Origin: Haematococcus lacustris | Lineage: Eukaryota; Chlorophyta; Chlorophyceae; Chlamydomonadales; Haematococcaceae | Length of the DNA: 64,000 nt | NCBI GenBank assembly: GCA_030144725.1 | Contig: JASKMD010000003.1 | Span: 21,315,937-21,379,936, forward strand | Direction: 5' to 3' | Shown: one piece after another, positions 1 to 17,200 of the stretch | How positions within the stretch are numbered: the stretch's first letter is position 1 | Layout: each line of letters opens with the position of its first letter | Position numbers and translations under genes: made by a program | The notes under the pieces: model-generated | Seen by the model: the letters and a program-made list of their open reading frames with translations, nothing else | What the model was told of the DNA's origin: nothing | Database searches by the model: none

Positions 1-1204
1 GTTAGCGCAGGCACGTGTTGATGTCAATTCACCGCGGCCAGTATTCCGCTGACCGATGATCACCTGTCCCTTCCCGATGAAAAGCATCAGGTGGACATAA
101 TGCAAGCGCCCACCCTGTTGATGTATATCTAAGTATGTACATCATGTTCTGTCACACCACTGCGTTACAACATTGACTTCCTCACCAACTCCAGTTTCTC
201 GACTGGCGACAAGAGCTGTCTAAGAAATCAAATACCACCTGAAATGCCCCTTGTTCCTGCAGGCAAGCCCTAGCAACTTTTTTCCTCTCGTTTCGACAAA
301 ACTATGTAATGAGTGACCTGACGTTCGACCATCCACTGGCTGCCATGCTCTGTTAAACACGAAACTCGTCCCACCACGCTCTTGTGCCGCAATAAAATGA
401 CACCTCCGCCTCTTAAATCATGCTAACCAAGCCAACTCAAACCGCTGCATTCTCACAGCCACCGCAGCACAGCCCGTCATGATGTGACATGCCGCGCACC
501 ATCTCTGCACCACATCGTGCGTGCGCCTAGCCCCAGACAACCAACCCCTTCACCCTCCACCCCAGACTGACAATACCTCGCAGCGAGCATAAGTCGCAGG
601 CGCGCACCCGCGCTGCTCCCTTCCGCACGCGGCATCCTCAATATATCCTCCTCAATACAGCCATGACCTCTCACGCTCCGCTTGCTCAGCTCACCTCCCC
701 ATATCTCGCATACACCACCCACACCCTTACCCACACACACCCCACCCCCTGCGAAACTCCTCCACAAGCCCCAGCCTCCCGTGGATGCGGGGCCAAGTCA
801 TGGGCAGCTACCACCCGCCCTTCCCCACTGGGTTCCACCCCCTACCCCCCACCCCTCACAACCACAACTCTCCCATGCCCCCCCCCAGGCTGACCATGAC
901 TTGGTCCCGCAGTGCCCAGCCAGCCCCCCTGCCTCCTCCCCCACCTTCCCCTCTTCAACTACTCAGCTCAAGGCAAGTCCATTCCTGGGGCATGATCCAG
1001 CAGCTCCTGCCCCGCCTCTCCACCCGCACCTCCGCCCGCCTGCTGTCCTTCCCTTCCTCACCCAGGGCACCCCAGTCAACCCCCCACCCCCCGTCAGCCC
1101 CGGCCCCCATGAACAGAGCCGCCCCGCCGCCCCACATTTCTGCAGCACGGCCGCCTGTCAGCTCCACCCTCCCCCCCCCCCCGCCCCCTGCCAGCCTGGC
1201 AGCC
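1..1204. other. NTRC 3' flank
   Basis: No gene recognised. The stretch lies downstream of the NTRC stop codon on the minus strand. Positions 660-1204 are C-rich on the plus strand, unlike the NTRC introns, which are C-rich on the minus strand. TGTAA, the usual green-algal polyadenylation signal, occurs on the minus strand at 165-169; if it is used, the 3' UTR would be about 1 kb. Confidence 0.4.
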
Positions 1205-6558
<5,354 letters not shown>

Positions 6559-8154
6559 CTTGCAAGCTACCCTGCGCAAACTGTGTTCTGTGCTATCCTA
6601 GCCAAGCCCGCCAAACGCTTGCCAAATATCACTTAATCAATGATTCTTCGTTTGTGGCACGCAACGTTGCCGTCCCCGCTAGCCCGCGACGCAGGCGAAT
6701 AGTGCAAGGGTGTATATTTGGGCACTCGGGCCGCTCCCGCACTTAAAGTGAAAGCCTCTGTGGCGTAGTGAACGTGCGAGACAAACGGAGGGCCGTCACT
6801 CGGTTCTGCAGGGGCAACAACATGGATTGCAAAGGGGAGCAAGGGGTAGCCATAGTAGCAGCCATGGTTGCAATTCTGAACATGACACCCGTGGATCAGC
6901 GTGCACGCCCTTGATCTCAGTGGATTAACCCGTCAATCCCTGTGGCTGATACCGCACACTGGCCCAGTAGCTGGTGTCCTGGGTGCTTCAATGCCCCATC
7001 TCTGGTTCACTTGAGAACCTGATGGGGGTTGAGAGGCCTAGGGCCTGTGGCACCCATGTCACCTGTCACACCCTTCAGCAAGCAAGGGTCATGGAGTGAC
7101 CACACATTATGTGCAGGCTCAGGCTGAGAGTCAAACTCACGTCAGGGTGCAGGGCGTGTGGTGAAGAGCAGTAGCCCAACAAGGAGTACTCAGTGAACCT
7201 GGCAGTGCGATGGGCAGCGCCGGACCACACCGACCCTACCAGGCCACCGCCAGGACAGTCTTCTTACAACTCCACGCTTGCAGCCCTAGGGTCCAGCAGT
7301 GGTGCTGTTGACCTTACCTTGTCATGGCACAGCGCTCTCAACCCTCTCCTCCAGGCAGGGAGGGGGGAAATGAATGGAGGGCGTGTGCTGTGGTGTAGTA
7401 GATTGTGGACTACGGAGGAGTGGCATGGGGGATTGGGGGAGGCAAAGGGACGGGAGCAGGGGTGGGGCTGCGGCTGTGGGGGTTCGTTGTGGAGCCTAGG
7501 GCTGGCACCCTGGGCTTGAGGGCTGACGCTGCTGCCTCGGCCTCACAGCCTCAGCCTCGGCCTCGGCCTCACAGCAGCCTCGGCCTCACAGCCCCACAGC
7601 ACCGCAAGCTCAGCTGGAGGGTCCCTTCTTGAGGGCCTCAGCCGGGGCCCTGGGGCTGTGTGTACTTGGGCCACCCCTTGGCTCCCTAGAGGGCAGGGGG
7701 GATCTTTATCTGAGGGGCTGCGTGGGGTCCAGCGTCAACAAGGCTAAACCAGTGAGGTGCATGGGGCAGAGCATACATCAGCGCCCGAGTCGGGGGGGGG
7801 GGCGGGTGTGTGGTGTGTGGGGCAGTGCACAGTACAGCAGTCCGCCAGGTTCATTCAGAGCGATGTGAGGTGTGTGGTGCGTGGGGCAATGCACACCTCA
7901 GCAAAGGAGACCTGACGCCGGTCTTACTACACAGACAAGCACCTGACTCGGGCACAAGAATGCAAGGGGTGGCAAGGGGTGTGCTCATGGTATGGGTTGG
8001 TGCAGCTGCGAGTGGAGTGGTGCACTCGCAGCTGCACCATCAACCAATTGCTTGTTTAACAGTCTGTCAGACCTGCCACCCAGCTCATGGTGATGCTGCC
8101 CAGTGAGGGTTCTGTCCGGGTCTGGCTTCCACATGCCGGGTCTGGCTCCCACAA
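6559..8154. other. NTRC upstream region, no gene seen
   Basis: The NTRC promoter should lie here on the minus strand. An A/T-rich patch near 6708-6718 (minus strand CAAATATAC) about 150 bp upstream of the ATG is a weak TATA-like candidate. Positions 7528-7600 hold a short minisatellite built from CCTCGGCCTCACAG. No convincing coding segment was found. Confidence 0.4.
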
Positions 8155-8580
8155 TGCGTCAACAATGTACGAGTCACTGCAGCTTGCATGCGACATCACA
8201 CTTCCTCACATGCACTCACCTTCACCACTCTGGCCTGGTGCCGGATGACTGATGACCAGTGTGTGTCAGGCTGGTAGGATCAGGGTGGCCATGGAGTCAT
8301 GGGTGTTTGTGTTGCAAGCATTGGCAATGGCTGGGCTGCATTGCTGGAGCAAGCTGTCAGGGTAGGGGTGCTCTGGGCAGTTTACATGTACATCAGTGAG
8401 GGTGATGGGCTGGGTGTAGGGGCGGTGTAACAGGTGCTATGCTGCACCATGCATCCTAGCTTTGAATTCGACTCCAGCGCCTGTGGCCACACCAGATGTC
8501 CTCCATGAGCATACGGGGTTTAGATTCAGGAGGACTATTGACACAGGCAAACTGGCCAACCATGGGTCTGGTTAAGGAGA
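8155..8580 (+). pseudogene. 5' remnant of a Fanzor-type element
   Basis: Positions 8155-8445 match, in inverted orientation and with few differences, the sequence at about 49946-50232 that lies upstream of the Fanzor-like fragment. Further on, near 8540-8570, a short frame reads TIDTGKLANHGSG then stop; the other copy has TVDTGKLANTRF at the same place. This is therefore a truncated copy of the same element, cut off where the next repeat begins. It encodes no catalytic motif. Confidence 0.6.
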
Positions 8581-9015
8581 CTGTAAGCTGTCTCCGCCGC
8601 ACTGTAAGCTGTCTCCTCTACGCCGCACTGTAAGCTGTCTCCGCTGATGACTCCGCTGAGGTCTCGGCTGCAGGTCTAACTGCAGGTAACTAGCAGCTAA
8701 GGACGTGTCCTCAAATGCAACGGCTGTCAAAGGACGGACACGCGCACAGTGTGACAGCGGACAGTAAAAAAGCTCCGTTTGCCGCAGATTGCCATCTTAC
8801 TTGGCGCAGGCATACGTGTTAGTTACGTGGCAATTACGCTGTTAGTTTTGATGAGGAGCCCAGTGGTCTGTCCCGGGAAAGTGCCATCTACGTGGGGTTG
8901 GTAGTCATCAAGGGTGCGACCGAGGATGCTTCAATATGATTGTGAGATAGCGGAGTGAGATTACCCACAGGCCCACATGTTGTTCCTTGTTGAATGAGTT
9001 TTGTTGGGTCTGGCT
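8581..9015. mobile_element. Dispersed repeat B, intact copy
   Basis: Positions 8616-9015 match the reverse complement of 29322-29498 joined to 30119-30308. The second copy is interrupted by about 620 bp and this one is not, so this is the uninterrupted allele of the repeat. It begins with three near-copies of ACTGTAAGCTGTCTCC (8579-8645). No ORF; probably a non-autonomous element. Confidence 0.75.
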
Positions 9016-9933
9016 TCCACATGCACCCGCCACTGTTGTTGCCTCATGCATGAAGTTGGTTAAATCGCATGCAACCATGCCACCCGCCTCCTGGACAAAG
9101 CACCCTCACTGGGCAACACCACCATGAGCCGGGTGTCAGCTTGGTGTAATGCATGAAGTTTGAGCAGCTGCGCCACTGACCAGCCCTCACCAGTTGCTTC
9201 CGCACACAGCATACAACACATGTGGGTCCCTTCAGCCAGGTCTCCACAGGTCTCATCACCTTTACGCCAAGTCTCATCACACACCCTGCTACTGCACCCT
9301 GCTACAAGCCTCAGTGCGACAACTACTGCTCTCCTGAACACCGTCCACAGCAGGTTACATCAGGCGTTCCCAACTACCTGAAAACCACCCCCCTGTGATA
9401 CGAAGCCTGTATCTCCGCAGCCACTCAGTCAAAAATATATGTAAACAGTGCTTTGAACAGAGGAGACTCATAGCTACGAGATGGCAGACGCAGCAAAAAC
9501 TATTTCGCTCTCAGCGGTGCTCAGTGCCTGTCCAAAGATACACATTTGAATTCATGCGATTTCGCCCCATGCGAGGCGCGCCGCTCTAGCACGCTTCGCC
9601 ACACTGCTGTGAGTGGCACCTGCAACGCGCAGCAGCAGTCGGAACATGTTTTGCTTTTGGCATGTGGACGCGACGACGGCAGTCGTGACAGCTGGATATC
9701 ATTATTAGCTTTTGGAGCTGCTGCTGGCGCTAGTGCATTACCGGCTGCTCTACCACGCTTAAAGAAGGTGCTAGGTGCAGTACATGGTGTTCTCTCACCT
9801 TGCTTTGCTGCCCTCGGCTTGTTAGCTGCAGGTGCCTCACGCTTACGTGACGTGCTTGCCGCTGCCAGCTGTTGCTGCTGCTGAGGGGGTGCACCAGCAG
9901 GCACAGCCAGCTCAGGGGTGGTGCCTGCAGGTG
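9016..9933. other. Region downstream of the coiled-coil gene
   Basis: On the minus strand 9530-9930 has an open frame rich in Q, A, P, K and R. It looks like a disordered nuclear-protein tail and could be a separated 3' part of the gene at 9934-11038, but it is in a different frame and no acceptable intron joins them. Positions 9016-9500 show no gene. Confidence 0.35.
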
Positions 9934-11038
9934 TCAGACACGACGCACCTTGCCATGGCGATCGCATGTGCACCCATCAAATTGCAGGTGTATTGCCTTT
10001 GCGCGCAATAGTTGGTCTGAAAGCAGGTAGCAGAGCAAAAACATGCGGTTATTCCCAGCCTCAGCCCCCCCTCAGCCCCCCCCTCAGCCCCCCCCTCCCA
10101 CCCCCTCCCACTCCCTCAGCCCCCCCTCAGCCCCCCCCGTAGCCCCCCCTTCCCACCCCCTACCACCCCCTTCCACTCTCTCCCAGACCCTTCCCACCCA
10201 CGCCACCCTGCCTTCCCCTTTGCATCTTACCAAGGGTCTTGCGCCGCATGTAGGTGGACACGATGTGGAATTCACGCCCAACTGTAGATGTCTTGCCTGG
10301 CCGGTGTGGGTTGGGGAGGACGCACTGCTCAGAGACGAAGAATTGCCGGCACTTGGAGAGGGCACGGCGGCTGACACCGGTCTCTAGATGCAACCTGACG
10401 GTGCTCAAGCAGTGGTGAGCATTGTAGGGTGCAGTCCTGGCTGCTGGCCTCCCCACAGGGCCCTCTTGAGTTGGGATGAAGATGTCTGTTGGTGAGGGTG
10501 AGGGTGCGAGGCCGGCTGGGCTGAGCTGCTCTGCCATGCTGCCCATGGGCCGGCCATGGCTATTCAGCCTTCCGTAGCCAGCCTCTGCACACCGCCTCAA
10601 CACCTCCATTGACACGGGGTGCTGCTCCAAAACCAGCAGTTGCTGCCTCTGCTTGAAGGTGAGTGGGGAGCGGTGGGGGCGGTGTTTGTTCCGGTAGATA
10701 TGCACCTGACCCTGGAGGCGGTGTCGAGCAGCCCGTAGGGAGTGATTGGTAGCTGCCGCTCTGCATGCCACCTGCTGCAAAGCCGTGTGCTCACCCTGCA
10801 GGCGTTGGTGTGCTGCCTGCAGGTCGTCTAGGTCGCCCTGCAACCCATCCACGGTGCCCATCAGGGACTGCTCCACATCCCGTAGCCGCTGCACCTCAGC
10901 CTGCAGGTCACGGTTTGTCGCTTGTGCCTTACTGGCTGCAGCCTTGATGTTGTTAGGGCAATGCCGATTGCCAGCCCTTGGCGAGTTGTTTAGTGCATTG
11001 AGCTGGGCACTGTGCGCCTTGCTCATTCTCTTCTTCAT
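9934..11038 (-). CDS. Unrecognised coiled-coil protein, transposon-like
   Basis: Two-exon model: 10231-11038 and 10016-9934, joined by a GTAAGA donor and a CTTTCAG acceptor in matching phase, 296 aa. Residues 1-30 are basic (MKKRMSKAHS...). About residues 30-110 are a long heptad-like coiled coil rich in L, Q and A, followed by a basic stretch near 115-135 and a globular part ending with AIHLQFDGCTCDRHGK. A short beta-strand followed by Asp-Gly-Cys is compatible with the first catalytic-Asp strand of an RNase H-like transposase, but that is inference. The frame stays open upstream to an ATG at 11740 through a CCCTACCTC-rich stretch. Unlike NTRC, the proposed intron is G-rich on the coding strand, so the splice is less certain. 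The gene may be an internally deleted mobile-element ORF. Confidence 0.5.
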
Positions 11039-14000
11039 GGTTAGGGAATGAGAGGGGGTGGGTGAGTTGCTGAGCGGGGCTACGGGTGAAGGAGAGGTAG
11101 GGGAGAGTGGGTGGGGGAGGTAGGGGATGAGGCTGAGGTAGGGGAGGCTGAGGTAGGGGAGGTAGGGGAGGTAGGGGTGATGTAGGGGAGGTAGGGGAGG
11201 TAGGGGAGGGTAGGGGAGGCTGAGGTAGGGAAGGTAGGCTGAGGTAGGCTGAGGTAGGGAAGGCGGGTGAAGGAGAGGTAGGGGAGAGGTGGGAGGCGAG
11301 GAGAAGGAGAGGTAGAAGGGAGGAGGCTGATGGCAGGCTGGGCTGCTGGGAGGAGGGGCTACTGGGAGCTGGGCGGGGTAGACGAGGTTGGGAGATGGTG
11401 GGTTAAGTTGTGTTGGTGGGGGCCACGTGGCGAAGTTGTAAGACAAGCTCGGTCGTCCCCTCGTGAACCTGTAGCCATCAGCATGTGTACCTTGTAAGGG
11501 GTCAATCTTTTCACATACAGACCCAATGATTGAGTTGCATAGTGCCACGGACGCGTCATTGAGTATGCTATAACAAATCCGAGTGAGGCCAGGTTGTTTG
11601 TTCAATGGTGCAAAACATAAAGCGGATAATAGCTGGAGGGGGTTACTAGACCCTACTGTGCCGCCCACCATTACAGCGATATAGCGCTGCCACACTCGGA
11701 TTCGTGTTTTGTCACATCCTCGCCAAGCGGCCTGCACCATCAGGAAGCTCGCGCAGCCATGTTTGCCGGACTTCGGTGGTGTGCGCCACCGACATGTCGT
11801 GCATCGCTAACGGATAGCCAAGGACGTAGCTTACCAGTGTAGCTAACCACGGTCTGCGATTGGGACACATCCGGGGTCACATGTGTCTGCCCGCATCGAA
11901 TGACTCCGATGGCAATTCCAGTCTTACATTAAACGCGCATTATCGCATTGCAGCAGACGCAGCAAACGTTACATGAAATGATGGAGTAGATGGGCTGCAG
12001 TTGCATGAAGATTGCCAACCCCATGTTGGGAACGCCTGAGGTTACAACGGGACTTTTCTAGGCTTGGGCGCTGGTTTGCTTTGTCACGGCTGTGCAACAT
12101 GACTGTCCACTGCAACGCATTCCATGCACTAAGTAGACTACTAAATTTCCATAGCGCAGACCCACATACCAGTTTCCTGACGCTGTCTCATTTTACCATA
12201 GGCCTGCACAACATTTGGAACGCCTTTGCACCTACGACCTTGACGTGGCTGGATACTCCGGCGATATTAAGTGAAGTACTACCCCATTGCGGATCACTCC
12301 TATAGGAGTATACTCACCATGGCAGGCTGCACCAGGCCATAGCAGGGGCAGCTTGCTCGTTGACAGCAGGGGGTGAGAGCTCAAGGGGGGAAAACTCCTA
12401 CACAGTGCCGACCTCTGCGGCCAGGTGGGCAGCCAGGGTGCGCCATGGCAGCCACTAGAGTGGTGCCCTGTGTGCCTGGTGGCAGAGCTAGCATCACATG
12501 AGCTAGGGCAGCCAGGCTACTAGTGCGGTGGCAAGTAGTGCAGGGCCACGCCAGTGCCCACTGGAAGTCTCCTTCGAAAGGACAGCTGTGCTAGGCTAGT
12601 TGTCGAGCTGGTTGCGCGTACAGCTGGGTCGTGAAGTTCTACTGCTTGTCCGGTGTGATGGGCTCAGCCCGGTTGTATCCCAGTCCTAGCGCTTGGTCCC
12701 AGCGGTATTACTTCGCTGTTTGGAGAAGATGGCATCCATGGATCTGATGTGCACCGCCACTGCTTTGGTCGGCATGCACACGCCATTGCTGGCAGCGGCG
12801 CACCAGGTTGTCGGGAGTGCCGCACAGCCACCAGGAGCTTGAGCTAGGGAGAAGAAGACACCACTATTGTTGAGTTGCGTATTGTCACCAGCTCTGCTTC
12901 ACGAAGCATCTGTAGTCAGGCGCGCACAAGCATGTAGTTGGACTGGCTTGCGCCGGGGTGCTGTTGAGGCTGGGACGCCCAGCAGGACCAGGAAGCCAGG
13001 CAGGCAGCGCAACATGGTGGCGCCAGCTGGGTGGCAGCCACCATAGGGTCAGCTCAGCCCCCCCCAGCCCTGTAAGGCAGCCTAGCATGGCACGAACAGT
13101 GGCCTGTTAGCCAGTACAACAGTGGCTGGCAGCCCCCACGGGGTCAGGCGGTGGTGCAGGGCGACCAACAGCCTCAGCAACCAGCCGCGGCCCCAAATGC
13201 CCTAGGGATGCCTGACTTATGATGTCGGGCCAGGCCGCATGTGGTCCATGCTGCACTGAGTGGGTCCACTGTCTGATGCTGGCCCACCATGCCCTAGTCG
13301 ACCTTCAGTGCAGCCTGATGCAGTGTCACCCACCCCCACTGCAGGCTGCTGCCTTGTCAGCAACCACCCTACAGCTGCGCAGCATCAGCACACTCAGCAA
13401 GGGGCAGGCTCTGGCGGCATGCAGCCTCCCCGAGGACCCCTGGGCTGCAATGGTGATGAGCGGCATGGTCTGGGCGGCAATGGTCATGGTCATGGCGGTT
13501 GTCCTGCATCTGCAGGGTGCTCACCAGCCAATAGGGGTTCCCGGGGGTCAGGGTCCAGGTGATGGCCGCCAGTTCAAACCATACCGAGCAGGTAGGGTTC
13601 ATGTTGTTGGTGGCGGTACTCTGCATGGCACTTGTAGCCAGTCAAGGCGGTGTAGTCCAGCATAGCACGAGCAGGTAGTCCAGCACTAGCTGTCTGTCAT
13701 GCCACAACACCCACACCACTGCATGCCCAGCGTTGCGCTGCACCCTGAACTATGCCCTCATGGGCAGGTGCAAAGTTAGGAAGGCTGATGCCTCAAGCCT
13801 TTCAACAACTTGCATGCTTTGCCCTGATGCATGCCTATGCTCAGTGTGATGGAGTCACACCCATCCGACCTTACCCGCTGAAAATCCATGCTTCAATACG
13901 CACATTCGTAGGGTTAGGCGTTCCAGCTACCGCAGAGGCGACCATTATGGCGCACATGAACCCCAACATGGCGCCTCTACCTGTAGCGTCATCATATACA

Positions 14001-14205
14001 TCCCTCCCGTCTCTTCCGCCACCTCTGTTTCGACCTGGGTCGAACACATGACTTGATGGGCACCTGGAGCAAGGCAGGGGCAGGGGACCCACCGGGCTGC
14101 CTAAGCCACGGCAACATGTAACATCGGCTGCATTGGCAGAACGATACAACTCAAGTATGAGTCCCAGGTAGGGGCACCTGCAGCCACCACAGCAACAAAC
14201 AACAC
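11039..14205. other. No supported gene
   Basis: Positions 11090-11290 are a short-period GGTAGGGGA-type repeat (CCTACCTC on the minus strand). Positions 11400-11740 keep an open minus-strand frame continuous with the coiled-coil gene and could be its 5' part. Positions 11750-14205 contain only scattered small frames without recognisable motifs or good splice chains. Confidence 0.4.
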
Positions 14206-17200
14206 TCAGCTCTCCAGGCTGTTGCCAAGCATAGCAGCGCTAGTGGGAGCATTAGGTGGGGCGCAAGGCCTGAGCTGAACACACACAGCCAGCAACCCTG
14301 ATCTGGCTGAGCTGACCAGGCGACCAGCAGCACCTGGGAAGCAGGTGGTGAAGGTGATGTTCCTGCCATCGCCTGTAATGGGGCCAAACAGTACGGCTGG
14401 GTATCGCCAGTATAGGTCCGGGTGGCCACTGGGAACGGGCCAGACACAGAAACGCTTTGTCCTGCACAGCACACAGCCCCACACAGCCTGGACTGCTTGG
14501 AGGGGGTGGAGCTGCTGAGCTGTCGGTGATGCTGCACACCATCAGCGCCTGCTCCCCACCCACCAGCTGTTGGGAGCGTGACGGCAACGGGGCTGGCACA
14601 AGCCGTTCGCGGGGTCAGGCGAGGGAGGGGGGGGGTGACGGCGAGGGAGGGGGGGGTGCAGGCGAGGGAGGGGGGGGTGCAGGCGAGGGAGGGGGGGGGT
14701 GCAGGCGAGGGAGGGGGGGGTGCAGGCGAGGGAGGGGGGGGTGCAGGCGAGGGAGGGGGGGGTGCAGGCGAGGGAGGGGGGGGGGTCAGGCGAGGGAGGG
14801 GGGGGTGCAGGCGAGGGAGGGGGGGGGGCAGGTGAGGGAGGGGGGGGTCAGGTGAGGGAGGGGGGGGTGCAGGCGAGGGAGGGGGGGGGTGCAGGCGAGG
14901 GAGGGGGGGGTCAGGCGAGGGAGGGGGGGGTGCAGGCGAGGGAGGGGGGGGTGCAGGCGAGGGAGGGGGGGGTGCAGGCGAGGGAGGGGGGGGTGCAGGC
15001 GAGGGAGGGGGGGGTGCAGGCGAGGGAGGGGGGGGGTGCAGGCGAGGGAGGGGGGGGGTCAGGCGAGGGAGGGGGGGGTGCAGGCGAGGGAGGGGGGGGT
15101 GCAGGCGAGGGAGGGGGGGGTCAGGTGAGGGAGGGGGGGGTGCAGGTGAGGGAGGGGGGGGTGCAGGCGAGGGAGGGGGGGGTGCAGGCGAGGGAGGGGG
15201 GGGTGCAGGCGAGGGAGGGGGGGGTGCAGGCGAGGGAGGGGGGGGGTCAGGCGAGGGAGGGGGGGGTGCAGGCGAGGGAGGGGGGGGTGCAGGTGAGGGA
15301 GGGGGGGGTCAGGCGAGGGAGGGGGGGGGTGCAGGCGAGGGAGGGGGGGGTGCAGGCGAGGGAGGGGGGGGTGCAGGCGAGGGAGGGGGGGGGTCAGGCG
15401 AGGGAGGGGGGGGTGCAGGCGAGGGAGGGGGGGGTGCAGGCGAGGGAGGGGGGGGTCAGGCGAGGGAGGGGGGGGTGCAGGCGAGGGAGGGGGGGGTGCA
15501 GGCGAGGGAGGGGGGGGTGCAGGCGAGGGAGGGGGGGGTGCAGGCGAGGGAGGGGGGGGTGCAGGCGAGGGAGGGGGGGGGGCAGGCGAGGGAGGGGGGG
15601 GGTCAGGCGAGGGAGGGGGGGGTGCAGGCGAGGGAGGGGGGGGTGCAGGCGAGGGAGGGGGAGGGGTGCAGGTGAGGGAGGGGGGGGTGCAGGCGAGGGA
15701 GGGGGGGGTGCAGGCGAGGGAGGGGGGGGTGCAGGCGAGGGAGGGGGGGGTGCAGGCGAGGGAGGGGGGGGGTCAGGCGAGGGAGGGGGGGGTGCAGGCG
15801 AGGGAGGGGGGGGTGCAGGTGAGGGAGGGGGGGGGTCAGGTGAGGGAGGGGGGGGTGCAGGTGAGGGAGGGGGGGGTGCAGGCGAGGGAGGGGGGGGTGC
15901 AGGCGAGGGAGGGGGGGGGTCAGGTGAGGGAGGGGGGGGGTGCAGGCGAGGGAGGGGGGGGGTGCAGGCGAGGGAGGGGGGGGGTCAGGTGAGGGAGGGG
16001 GGGGTGCAGGTGAGGGAGGGGGGGGTGCAGGCGAGGGAGGGGGGGGTGCAGGCGAGGGAGGGGGGGGTGCAGGCGAGGGAGGGGGGGGTGCAGGCGAGGG
16101 AGGGGGGGGGTCAGGTGAGGGAGGGGGGGGGTCAGGTGAGGGAGGGGGGGGTGCAGGCGAGGGAGGGGGGGGTGCAGGTGAGGGAGGGGGGGGGTCAGGT
16201 GAGGGAGGGGGGGGTGCAGGCGAGGGAGGGGGGGGTGCAGGCGAGGGAGGGGGGGGTGCAGGCGAGGGAGGGGGGGGGTCAGGCGAGGGAGGGGGGGGTG
16301 CAGGCGGACTTGGTGGCATCTGCAAGGGTGGCAGCAAGCGAGTAGCCTCAAACGCAACATGACGTTGTTACATGCTATTCATGGTGTGTGCGTGAGGGTG
16401 TCTCGTCAGGCTGGGTCTCAGGCAGGCTGCCAGCGGAGCTCACTCACCGGGGGGGGCCAGCAGCTGGGAGTTGGTGGGCGGCAGCGGGGGAGAGGGGGGG
16501 GGCTGAGGTGGGAGCGGGGGCGAGGGGCTGGGAGGGGGGGGGCTGGGGCTGGGGCTGGGAGGTGTTGGTGAAGGGGGTGAGGGGGGGGCAGGAGGGGGCT
16601 GGGGGCTAGGGGGCGCTGGCCCTGGCCTGCATCAGGACACAGCGGCAGGCACGATGCTGAGCTGCACTGCCACCAGAGGCTGACGTTGCAGTGAGGTCAG
16701 CAAGCTCCTTGGACACCCTGACATGGGGTGGTGCTCAGCAGCCTTCTTGCATGAAGCGGGTTGACAGCATTGACAGCATTGCGAGTGATGTGCGGGGTCC
16801 AGCTGTGGTTCAGTACAGTGTTCATGGCATGACCACACTGGTGAACCAGCATGTGTGACACAGCCACCACTCTTGGTAAGGAGTGGGTGGGGGCAATGGG
16901 ACCATGGGTGAGGGCACGTGATGATGTGATGTGGTGCGGGCACGACAGCAGCAGCAACAGCAACAAGGGCAGGGCTTGACTCACGGGGGGGGCGCTGGGG
17001 GTGATGGTGAGGGAGGGGGAGAGGGCTGGGGGGGCGAGGGTGAGGGTGGGCGGGGGGTTGGGCAGCAGTGAGGTCTGGCAGCGGTGGAAGGGCATGCCAT
17101 AGCGGGTGAAGAAGCCCAGTGAGTCCCTGGCCGTCAGGGCGCCCCGGCTGCAGGCAAGCAGCAGGGCCATCATCACATGGTGCCTGGCTCGTCATCAGCC

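Noticed and set aside
9546..9884. 112-codon plus frame ending in a poly-Cys stretch
   Set aside because: Antisense of a better minus-strand frame; the Cys run comes from a GCTGCTGCTG tract.
14699..16345. Plus-strand frame of QAREGGV/GAGEGGG repeats
   Set aside because: Antisense reading of the minisatellite; the minus strand gives a plausible PPSP linker inside a gene.
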